This document shows, piece by piece, positions 7,789 to 15,478 of a stretch of 64,000 bases of DNA. The translations under genes were made by a program, and so were the position numbers. Source of the DNA: WTKG01 sp963735005 (lineage in GTDB: Bacteria; Actinomycetota; Actinomycetes; Actinomycetales; Demequinaceae); the NCBI GenBank assembly GCA_963735005.1, contig CAVTJA010000005.1, forward strand, positions 248,001-312,000, read 5' to 3'. How positions within the stretch are numbered: the first letter of the stretch is position 1; each line of letters opens with the position of its first letter. Under the pieces are notes generated by a model that was given only the letters and a program-made list of their open reading frames with translations, ran no database searches and had not been told where the DNA came from.

Positions 7789-9398
7789 CCCGGGATTCGG
7801 GCGCTCCAGCGCATCACGGTGCCCGGCGGGTCCTTGTCAGGGTCCCGCGGCACCAGCGAGAACGTCCCCGCCCTGCGTAGCGCGCGCCCCGCGAGGTTTG
7901 ACGTCCCCGAATGACGGTCCATCTGCGCGGGTGGGCCAACGCCGTCGTCCTCGATGACCACCTCGAGCCGCTCATTCGCGACGTGCACCGTAATCTGCGC
8001 GCGAGACGCGTGCGCGTGCTGGGCGACGTTCGATAGGCCCTCGCGGAGCACCGCCACGACGTCGTCCCCGAGCGTCGGGTCGAGCACAGCGGCGAGCACG
8101 GCGTCGTCGATCTCCGTCGCGGGAGCGAACTTGAGCGCGTCCTGCGCGAGCACTACCTCGCGGCGGATGCGCTCGTCGAGCGGCTCGTCCGACCGCTGCT
8201 GCGCGAGCGAGGACATCACGCCGCGGACGTCTCGCTGCGCGCGCGCCACGTGCGCGAGGGCGCCCTCGACGAGGTCTCGGAGGCCCTCCGGCGCCTGGTC
8301 GCTGAGGTTCTCAAGCTGGATCGCGGCGGCGAACAGCTCCTGGGAGACGAGGTCGTGGAGGTCGTCTGCGATGCGCTTGCGGTCCTCGTGCAGGGCGGAC
8401 ACGTTGCGGATGTGGCGCAGTTCGGCGATGGAAAGCGCGAGCGCAGCCTGGTCGGCGAACAACTGGGCGGTGGTGAGGTCGGTGGGCACGAACGACGGCT
8501 TGCCGCGGTCGCGCCACAGCATGAGCAGGCCGATCGGCCGGTTCTCGGCGCGCATGGGGGCGTAAAGCGCGGGCCCGAAGTCGCGCACTGGCTCGAGCAC
8601 GATGGTGCCTGGTGGGACATCGGCGATGGTGCCAACGCCACTGCGGATCGCCTTGAGCGCCCGCCCGCCCTCGGGGAGCACGAGTCCCAGGAGGTCGGCC
8701 GCTCGCCGCCCTGCGGTGAACTCCATGACCCACTTGTCGCCCATGCCTGGCAGCACCAGCGTCGCCGCCGATGCGTTCGCGAGCGTCTTGGCCGACTCGA
8801 CGATGCGGCCGATCGCCTCCTCGTCGCCCGGGTCGGCAAGCAGCGTGGTGGTGATCTCCTGCGACGCGGCTAACCACTTTTCGCGCTGGAGCGCGTCGCG
8901 GTACAGCGTCGAGTTGTCGATGGCGACGGACGCGGCCGCCGCAAGCGCCTGGACGACGGTCTGGTCGTGGTCCGTGAAGCCGCCAGCCTTGCTCGCCAGG
9001 TACAGGTAGCCGAACACGTGCTCGCGCACGCGCAGCGCCGTGCCCAGGAAACTGCCAAGCGGCGGGTGGCCAGGGGGCAGGCCCTGGAAAGAGGGGTGGT
9101 GGGTCACCTCCTCGACCACGAGAGTGCCGGACGGCGGTATTTCGGCGAGGATGCCCACGGACCCTGGCGCACGGCCCAGCCGGTCCCACACCGAGGAATC
9201 CATTCCCCGGTAGTGGAACTCCACGCTCGTGCCGTCTTCGTCGAGCACGTTGATCGCCGCAAACTCGGCGCCCGTCTGCGCGCGGCATTCGTCGAGGAAC
9301 CGCGTCAGCACGGTGGGCAGGTCGAGCTGCGCGTTGAGCGCGATGATGGCGTCGCTCAGGCTCGCGTCGCGGGTGCCCTCTGGGCCGTGCTCAGTCAA
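7785..9398 (-). CDS. DevS/DosS-like GAF-GAF sensor histidine kinase
   Basis: A 537-aa soluble kinase starting with TTG at 9398 and overlapping the cydC end by 8 bases. Two GAF domains occupy about 25-165 and 185-325. HisKA_3 has H348 in DRKRIADDLHDLVSQ, followed by an HATPase_c domain with EGLSNVAQHAHAS and EDDGVG. In mycobacterial DevS the haem in GAF-A is bound by His149, with Tyr171 in the distal pocket. Here GHPPLGSFLG gives H111 and FGYLYL gives Y133, with the same 22-residue spacing. Haem binding and O2/NO/CO or redox sensing are inferred from this. Being the fifth gene of the cyd operon, it should be expressed together with cytochrome bd. Confidence 0.87.
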   Translation of the reverse strand: MTEHGPEGTRDASLSDAIIALNAQLDLPTVLTRFLDECRAQTGAEFAAINVLDEDGTSVEFHYRGMDSSVWDRLGRAPGSVGILAEIPPSGTLVVEEVTHHPSFQGLPPGHPPLGSFLGTALRVREHVFGYLYLASKAGGFTDHDQTVVQALAAAASVAIDNSTLYRDALQREKWLAASQEITTTLLADPGDEEAIGRIVESAKTLANASAATLVLPGMGDKWVMEFTAGRRAADLLGLVLPEGGRALKAIRSGVGTIADVPPGTIVLEPVRDFGPALYAPMRAENRPIGLLMLWRDRGKPSFVPTDLTTAQLFADQAALALSIAELRHIRNVSALHEDRKRIADDLHDLVSQELFAAAIQLENLSDQAPEGLRDLVEGALAHVARAQRDVRGVMSSLAQQRSDEPLDERIRREVVLAQDALKFAPATEIDDAVLAAVLDPTLGDDVVAVLREGLSNVAQHAHASRAQITVHVANERLEVVIEDDGVGPPAQMDRHSGTSNLAGRALRRAGTFSLVPRDPDKDPPGTVMRWSARIPG

Positions 9399-11004
9399 GT
9401 GCGATCACCTCGTCCACACAGTCGAGTATGCCGTGATCGTGGGTCACGAGCACCACGGCGCGGCCCTGCGACCGCAACGCCGCGACGACCGCGCGAACCG
9501 CGTCGGTGCCTTGCGCGTCGAGGTGCTCGGCGGGTTCGTCGATGAGCTGGATGGGGGCGCGATGCACGAGCACGCGGGCAAGTAGCAGCCGACGGCGCTC
9601 GCCCCCGGACAGCGAGTTGCCTCCAGAGCCCAGCATGGTGTCGAGTCCGGTCGCGCGCGCCGCGAGCCAGGGGCCAAGCCCGACGATCTCGAGGGCGCCG
9701 CGTGCCTCGGTCGGCGTGACGTCGCCGCGTGCAACGCGCAGATTCTCGAGCACCGTGGTTCCGAACACGTGTGCGTCCTCCGCCGACAGCGCGATGGGAT
9801 CGCCCAGGTACTCGGGGCCCACCGTTGCGCCGCCCAAGGTCACAGTGCCGGCCGCGGGGGGAAGCGCGCCAGCGATGGTGAGCAGCAGCGTCGTCTTGCC
9901 GATGCCGGACGGGCCCACGATGCCGAGCGCGCCGCCCGGCCGGAGGCGGGCCGACACGGCGCGGGTGGGCTCCATTCCGGGCCAGGCCGCGCTGACGCCG
10001 TCGAGCTTGAGCTCGCCTCCCGCGGGGGCGGCTGCTGGCGCGGCGGCCGCGTCGTCTGTGCCGCCGGTGAGCTCGAGAACCCGCGCCGCCGCCGCCGAGG
10101 ACCGGCGCCATTGGGTCACGGCCGGGGCCACCGCGGCCACCGCCTCGAACGCTGCGAGCGGCATGAGCGCGACGATTGTCGCGGAGGGGCCGCCGATGGT
10201 CGCGGAGGCCGCGACTCCAATCCACACAGCGGCCACGAGCGAGGCGCCCTGCAGGACCACCTGGGCGGCGGCGGCGAAGGCCGCGGGGATGGCGGCGCGG
10301 TCCCTGACCTTTTCGACCGCGCGATTCGCGTCGCGCACGTCGCCCATCGCGTCGGGGAGGGTGCCCCACACGCGGTGCTCGCTCGCCTGATCGAGCGCGG
10401 CGAGAGCGGCTGCGGTCACGGCGCCGCCGGCCCGGACGCCGTCGGTCTCGGTCACACGCACCGCGCGCGCGGTCAGTAGCGCGGGGAGCACGGCCGCCGC
10501 AATGAGGAACGCGGCGAGTACCGCAGCCGCAACCAGGTGCTGGTAGGCCACGATCCCGACCGCCGCAGCGGACACCACGGTCGCGACGCCCACGGGCACC
10601 ACGGACCTGACCACCACGTCGCCGGTCGTGTCGATGTCTGCCCCAGCCCGCGCCGCGATGTCGCCGGAACGCATCGCCAGGGTCTCGCCGCCTCCACGTG
10701 TCTCGAGCCGCATGTACAGGCGCTCGCGCAGGGACGCCATCCCGCGCAGCGCGGCGTCGTGCGAGCGCAGCCGCTCAAGGTACCTGAACAGCCCCCGGCC
10801 GATGCCCAACGTCCTGACGATCACCGCGGCAACGGCAAGGTCGGCGGGGGACGGAAGCTCTGCGGCGCGCGCGATGAGCCACGCGGCCGTCGCGCCAAGC
10901 CCCACGGCGGAGCCGAGCGCGAGCGAGCCAAGCGCGATCGACGCGGCAATCCTCGTCGGCGCCACTTCGAGGTCACGCCACACGGCGCGAAGGGGAGAGG
11001 TCAC
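9391..11004 (-). CDS. cydC: Thiol reductant ABC exporter subunit CydC
   Basis: A 537-aa ABC half-transporter with six N-terminal membrane helices and a C-terminal ATPase having Walker A GPSGIGKTT, signature LSGGERRR, Walker B IQLIDEPAEHLD and the H-loop VTHDH. With CydD it forms the cysteine/glutathione exporter needed for cytochrome bd assembly. The frame is open upstream to 11283, but the GTG at 11004 overlaps the cydD stop (GTGA) and starts the real homology. The 3' end overlaps the kinase gene. Confidence 0.93.
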   Translation of the reverse strand: MTSPLRAVWRDLEVAPTRIAASIALGSLALGSAVGLGATAAWLIARAAELPSPADLAVAAVIVRTLGIGRGLFRYLERLRSHDAALRGMASLRERLYMRLETRGGGETLAMRSGDIAARAGADIDTTGDVVVRSVVPVGVATVVSAAAVGIVAYQHLVAAAVLAAFLIAAAVLPALLTARAVRVTETDGVRAGGAVTAAALAALDQASEHRVWGTLPDAMGDVRDANRAVEKVRDRAAIPAAFAAAAQVVLQGASLVAAVWIGVAASATIGGPSATIVALMPLAAFEAVAAVAPAVTQWRRSSAAAARVLELTGGTDDAAAAPAAAPAGGELKLDGVSAAWPGMEPTRAVSARLRPGGALGIVGPSGIGKTTLLLTIAGALPPAAGTVTLGGATVGPEYLGDPIALSAEDAHVFGTTVLENLRVARGDVTPTEARGALEIVGLGPWLAARATGLDTMLGSGGNSLSGGERRRLLLARVLVHRAPIQLIDEPAEHLDAQGTDAVRAVVAALRSQGRAVVLVTHDHGILDCVDEVIALD

Positions 11005-12605
11005 AGCGCCACCTCCCGGGCGACGACGCGCGCGGTGCGGTCGGCGGCGGCGATGACGGCGGGGTCGTGCGTCGCGACGAGCACGACGGCCCCAGCCGCG
11101 GCGGCGGCGCGCATCCGCGAGATGACGCCCTCGCGCGCCCGCGCATCGAGGTGGGCGGTGGGTTCGTCGAGCAGCACCCACGGCCGCCCAGACTCGAAGG
11201 CGCGGCCAAGGGCTACCCGCTGGCGCTGCCCAAGGCTCAGCTGCCGGCCGCGGGGGCCAAGGTCGGGGCGTTGGGGCACCCACGCCACCTGGGACGACCA
11301 GGAGGCGCCGTCGACGCCCTCGCCCCCGTCCGCGGTCGCGAGCACCGCCCCGCCTGCCCGGACAGTGCCCGCGGAAGGCGCGAGCAGCCCTGCCGCGGCC
11401 ATCAGCGCGGTTGACTTGCCGTCGCCGTTCGGGCCCACAAGCGCTGTCACCTCGCCCGGCTTGGCGGTCAGGGAGAGCGCATGTGGCGCGAGCCGCTTAC
11501 CGGCCGGGGTCGCGACGGACAGCCCGGTCAGGCGTAGCGCGCGCCCCGCGAGCGGGGGAGCGACGGGGCCGGTTCGCGCGTCTGGTGCGGGGGTCGCGAG
11601 CACGCGCAGCGCGTCGTCAGCGGCCGCAAGCCCATCCGCCGAGGCGTGGAAGTGCGTGCCGACGTTGCGCAGGGGCAGGTAGACCTCGGGCGCGAGGATG
11701 AGCACGGCGAGCGCGGTCTCGATGCCGATCCCGCCGTCGGCCAGGCGGAATCCCATGGACACTGCGACGAGCGCGACGGACAGCGTCGTGAGTAGCTCGA
11801 GGACCATGCCGGAAAGAAACGCTACGCGCAGCGAGCCCATGGTCGCGCGCCGGTGGGCCTCGCCTAGTTCGCGCACCCGCTGCGCCGGCCCGCGCGAGCG
11901 GCCAAGCCCGCGCAGCGTCGGCAACCCGGTGATGAGGTCGAGCACGCGCGCGCCCAGCCGCTGCATCGCCTCAAGATGGCGCGCGGAATGCTGCTGCGTG
12001 AGCCGCCCCACGAGCACCATGAAGATGGGTATGAGCGGCAGCGTGACGAGCACGATGACCGCCGACACCCGGTCGAGGCCAAGCACCACCACGAGCGCGA
12101 GGGGAGTCACGGTTGCCGCCGTCACAAGGGCGGGCAGGTACCGCACGAAGTACGGCAGCAGGTTGTCGAGGCCGCGCGTGACGAGCGTGGCGACGCGGAC
12201 GCCCTCGCCGGACGCCGCCCACCGCGGGCCCAGCGTGGCGGCGTGAGCCACGGCCGCCTCGCGAAGCTCGGAGATCACGCGCGAGCCGGCGCGGTGCGCG
12301 AGCCGCTCCTGCAGCCACACCGCGGCCGCGCGAAGGGCGACGATCACCGCGAGCACCGTGAGGCCCGTGGACACGTCGCGGACCTGAATGGGGACGAGCG
12401 CGCCCCAGGCGCCCAGCCCATCCCCGGCGAGCGGGCCGTCGCCGTCAAGCGGGACGGGGGACAGCACAGGCGCGAGCGCCCGCGCAATCACGAGCGCCTG
12501 GGCGAGCACCAGCACTGCGCCGACGACGCCGAGCGCCCCGGTCGTCAGGATGAACCGCCGCGCTGGCCCGACCCGCGCCATCAAGCGCGGGTCGATTGGC
12601 CGCAT
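11001..12605 (-). CDS. cydD: Thiol reductant ABC exporter subunit CydD
   Basis: A 534-aa ABC half-transporter and partner of CydC. The membrane domain (about 15-310) has the family-typical SGEGVRVATLVTRGLDNLLPY region. The ATPase has Walker A GPNGDGKST, signature LSLGQRQRVALGRA, Walker B WVLLDEPTAHLD and H-loop ATHDP. It starts 3 bases after cydB with an AAGGGG ribosome site inside the cydB end and overlaps cydC by 4 bases. Confidence 0.93.
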   Translation of the reverse strand: MRPIDPRLMARVGPARRFILTTGALGVVGAVLVLAQALVIARALAPVLSPVPLDGDGPLAGDGLGAWGALVPIQVRDVSTGLTVLAVIVALRAAAVWLQERLAHRAGSRVISELREAAVAHAATLGPRWAASGEGVRVATLVTRGLDNLLPYFVRYLPALVTAATVTPLALVVVLGLDRVSAVIVLVTLPLIPIFMVLVGRLTQQHSARHLEAMQRLGARVLDLITGLPTLRGLGRSRGPAQRVRELGEAHRRATMGSLRVAFLSGMVLELLTTLSVALVAVSMGFRLADGGIGIETALAVLILAPEVYLPLRNVGTHFHASADGLAAADDALRVLATPAPDARTGPVAPPLAGRALRLTGLSVATPAGKRLAPHALSLTAKPGEVTALVGPNGDGKSTALMAAAGLLAPSAGTVRAGGAVLATADGGEGVDGASWSSQVAWVPQRPDLGPRGRQLSLGQRQRVALGRAFESGRPWVLLDEPTAHLDARAREGVISRMRAAAAAGAVVLVATHDPAVIAAADRTARVVAREVAL

Positions 12606-12608
12606 GAA

Positions 12609-13628
12609 TTACCCCTTGAAGGTCAGCTCGTTGTGCTCGGGAATGTCGTCCACGGTGAGGCGACGACGGAACACCCAGTATGTCCAAGCCTGGTACGCGA
12701 GCACCACCGGCACCAGCGCCACCGCCACCCACGTCATGACCTTGAGCGTGTAGTCGGTGGACGACGCGGCGTCGGCCGTGAGCGACACGCCGCCGTCGCG
12801 AAGCGCGGGCATGACGTCCGGCCACAGCGAGCCGAAGATGAGGACGACGGCGCCGACGATGGCCACCGCGTTCGCGGCGAACGCCTTGCCGAACGACTCC
12901 TTGATGCTGAACCACCAGGCCGCGATCAGCGCCACGGCTGCGAGCGCCACGGCGCCCCACGTCCACGGCACCGAATACGCCAGCTGCGCCCACAGCGCGA
13001 ACGCCGCGCCCACCACGATCGCGGCGAACGAGAACTTCTTCGCGAGGCCCTGAGCGCGGTCACGGATTTCGCCGTCGGTCTTGAGCGACAGGAAGATCGC
13101 GCCGTGCGACAGGAACAGCAACGCCGTCAGCGCGCCCCCGAGCAGCGCGAACGGGCTAAGCAGGTCGAAGAAGTTGCCGACGTACTGGTAGCTGGAGTCC
13201 AGCTCCACTCCGCGGACAATGTTCGCGAACGCGACGCCCCACAGCACCGCCGGCACCCACGCCGAGCCGATGATCGCCCAGTCCCAGCGCTGGCGCCACT
13301 CGTGCTTGTCGATCTTGCCGCGGTACTCGATCGCCACGGCGCGCACGATCAGCGCCAGCAGGATCAGTAGCAGCGGCAGGTAGAAGCCGCTGAACAGGGT
13401 GGCGTACCACTCGGGGAACGCCGCGAAGGTGGCGCCGCCCGCGGTGAGTAGCCACACCTCGTTGCCGTCCCACACCGGGCCGATGGTGTTGAGCGCCACG
13501 CGGCGCCCCTTGTCGGTCTTGGCGACGAAGGGAATGAGCATGCCCACGCCGAAGTCGAATCCCTCGAGGACGAGGTAGCCGGTCCACAGGACCGCGATGA
13601 GGATGAACCAGACGAAGGTGAGATCCAT
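12609..13628 (-). CDS. cydB: Cytochrome bd ubiquinol/menaquinol oxidase subunit II
   Basis: A 339-aa membrane protein with about eight helices. The N-terminal LTFVWFILIAVLWTGYLVLEGFDFGVGML is represented here by WTGYLVLEGFDFG. NTIGPVWDGNEVWLLTAGG contains the conserved WDGNEVWL element. It is the second subunit of the bd-type terminal oxidase that reduces O2 at low concentration without proton pumping. It starts 12 bases after cydA with an AAGGAGC ribosome site. Confidence 0.95.
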   Translation of the reverse strand: MDLTFVWFILIAVLWTGYLVLEGFDFGVGMLIPFVAKTDKGRRVALNTIGPVWDGNEVWLLTAGGATFAAFPEWYATLFSGFYLPLLLILLALIVRAVAIEYRGKIDKHEWRQRWDWAIIGSAWVPAVLWGVAFANIVRGVELDSSYQYVGNFFDLLSPFALLGGALTALLFLSHGAIFLSLKTDGEIRDRAQGLAKKFSFAAIVVGAAFALWAQLAYSVPWTWGAVALAAVALIAAWWFSIKESFGKAFAANAVAIVGAVVLIFGSLWPDVMPALRDGGVSLTADAASSTDYTLKVMTWVAVALVPVVLAYQAWTYWVFRRRLTVDDIPEHNELTFKG

Positions 13629-13640
13629 GGCAGCGGCTCC

Positions 13641-15104
13641 TTAGTACGCGAAGGACAGTGGCTGGTCGTCGGACTTGAGTATCGGTTCCTCGACTTCGGG
13701 GAGCCCCTCAATGGCGTAGCGGTGCATGAGCCGGTACCAGAACACGCCAAGCACGCCATAGACGACCGTGAACAGGATCATGGAGGTGAGCACCTCGCCG
13801 GCGCTCACGGACGAGCTGACGCCAAACAGCGTCTGCAGGTAGATCGGGTCCTCCCCGGTGGGGTTCGGTGCAACGACCCAGGGCTGGCGCCCCATCTCGG
13901 TGAAGATCCAGCCGAAGCTTGCGGCGAGGAAGGGCGTCGGCAGCGCGATGAGCGCGAGCCGCTGAAACCACTTGCTGGTGGGGGCGCCGCCCTTGCGGGT
14001 GAGCCACAGCGCGGCCAACGCCAGCGCGGCGCTAAAGACGGCGAGGCCGATCATCAGGCGGAAGGACCAGTACGTGACCGGCAGGTTGGGCGTGTAGTCG
14101 CCCTCGCCGTACGTCGCGTCCTTGTCGGCCTCAAGATCGACGATGCCGGTCACGGTTGCGTTCCAGTCGCCGGTCGCGAGGTAGCTGGTCAGGCCAGGGA
14201 TGGTGATGAGGTGCTTCACGCCGTCGCACGAGTTCGACCAGTCGCCGATGGTGAGCAGCGAGAAGTCCGCGCGCGCCTCGGTGTTGCACAGCGCCTCGGC
14301 GGCGGCCATCTTTGACGGCTGCTGCTTGAACATCAGCTTGGCCTGGAGGTCGCCGGTGAAGATCACCGCGATGCCCGCGATGATCATGGTGACCGCTCCG
14401 AACCGGACGGCCGTGCGGTAGGCGCCGCGCGTCGCCGCCTGAGCTTTGTTGGGCTTCTTGGAGCCGATCTCCCGTTGGGTCTTGACCAGCCACGCGCCCG
14501 CGACGCCCGCGACGACCGTGCCGGAGACGAGGAATGCCGTTGAGATGACGTGGGGGAACGCGAACAGCGTCGTGTTGTTCGTGAGCACCTTGAGGATGTC
14601 CGTCATCTCGGCGCGCCCCGTGTCGGGGTTGAACTTTGCGCCGACGGGGTGCTGCATCCATGAGTTCGCCGCGATGATGAAGTACGCCGACAGGTTGGTG
14701 CCGATGGCGAAGAGCCAGACGGTCGCGAGGTGAAGCTTCTTGGGGAGGCGGTCCCAGCCGAAGATCCACAACCCAAGGAACGTTGACTCGAGGAAGAACG
14801 CGAGCAGCGCCTCCATGGCGAGCGGCGCGCCGAACACGTCGCCCACGTAGCGCGAATACTCGGACCAGTTCATGCCGAACTGGAACTCCTGCACGATGCC
14901 GGTGGCGACGCCCAGCGCAAAGTTGATGAGCAGCAACTTGCCGTAGAACTTCGTGAGCTTGAGCCACTTCTCCTTGCCAGTGCGCACCCACGCCGTCTGC
15001 ATGATGGCCACGAGAATGCTGAGGCCAATTGTCAGCGGAACGAGGATGAAGTGGTAGACGGTCGTGATTCCGAACTGCCAACGGGCGAGTTCCAGTGCAT
15101 CCAT
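13641..15104 (-). CDS. cydA: Cytochrome bd quinol oxidase subunit I
   Basis: A 487-aa catalytic subunit. H18 in TTVYHF matches the haem b595 ligand of E. coli, and FAFPHVISTAF carries the b558 histidine. EMGRQPW lies next to the quinol region. The Q-loop area is short, as in the actinobacterial/Bacillus type. A TTG at 15107 could extend it by one codon, but the GGGAG site at 15111-15115 is better placed for ATG 15104. It is first in the operon cydA-B-D-C-kinase. Confidence 0.95.
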   Translation of the reverse strand: MDALELARWQFGITTVYHFILVPLTIGLSILVAIMQTAWVRTGKEKWLKLTKFYGKLLLINFALGVATGIVQEFQFGMNWSEYSRYVGDVFGAPLAMEALLAFFLESTFLGLWIFGWDRLPKKLHLATVWLFAIGTNLSAYFIIAANSWMQHPVGAKFNPDTGRAEMTDILKVLTNNTTLFAFPHVISTAFLVSGTVVAGVAGAWLVKTQREIGSKKPNKAQAATRGAYRTAVRFGAVTMIIAGIAVIFTGDLQAKLMFKQQPSKMAAAEALCNTEARADFSLLTIGDWSNSCDGVKHLITIPGLTSYLATGDWNATVTGIVDLEADKDATYGEGDYTPNLPVTYWSFRLMIGLAVFSAALALAALWLTRKGGAPTSKWFQRLALIALPTPFLAASFGWIFTEMGRQPWVVAPNPTGEDPIYLQTLFGVSSSVSAGEVLTSMILFTVVYGVLGVFWYRLMHRYAIEGLPEVEEPILKSDDQPLSFAY

Positions 15105-15478
15105 CAATGCCTCCCAGAGCCTGATCTCACGACGGTAACGCTAGACGTGAATCCGCGGGCCGGGACCTAGGTCCCGACGGCGCCCTGAGGCGGCGATCGG
15201 GCGCCATCCGTGGAAACTCGTGGGATATCGCCAGCGGTGTGACACAATGACACCAAGGTCAGCGCACGCCCACAACGTGTGCAAACCGCGCGACAGACGC
15301 AGCGACTGAGAGATGTGCCTGTTCAGCTCGATATAACGAAGGACGAGCCCGAACGCCGCGCACATCCTTGAGGCGCCGTTGATAGCCGCGACCTAGAGAC
15401 TTAAGCAGCCGCCAACCGGCGGACTGCGACCGACGTACGTCGGGCGGGGTGTGGGCCGCCGGGCTAGAGGTACCCGCT
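15105..15478. other. Divergent intergenic region between cydA and rne
   Basis: This 374-base gap between divergent genes contains no credible protein: the 74-codon minus-strand frame inside it lacks a ribosome site and coding character. It holds the cydA leader with the DosR-box-like palindrome (15161-15176), an imperfect repeat GGTGT-N9-ACACC at 15236-15254, and a TATAAC hexamer at 15332-15337 that could be the -10 box of rne, although no convincing -35 box matches it. Confidence 0.5.
15161..15176. promoter_or_regulatory. DosR/DevR-box-like 16-bp perfect palindrome upstream of cydA
   Basis: The palindrome CGGGACCTAGGTCCCG is centred about 64 bases before the cydA ATG. Mycobacterial DosR binds TTSGGGACTWWAGTCCCSAA. 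All ten core positions GGGAC-N4-GTCCC match here, with 15 of 20 positions agreeing overall. Because the window also encodes a DosR-like regulator and a DosS-like kinase in the same operon, this is the most likely operator or activator site for cydABDC. Confidence 0.7.

Noticed and set aside
11976..13370. 464-codon plus-strand open frame opposite cydD/cydB
   Set aside because: It is an antisense shadow: Arg/His/Gly-rich, no family motifs, no ribosome site, and it lies fully over two well-supported genes.
15236..15254. GGTGT-N9-ACACC with inner TGTGACACA as a possible Rex or CRP site for cydA
   Set aside because: The spacing and half-sites do not match TTGTGAA-type Rex or TGTGA-N6-TCACA CRP sites. 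The DosR-like palindrome is far stronger.
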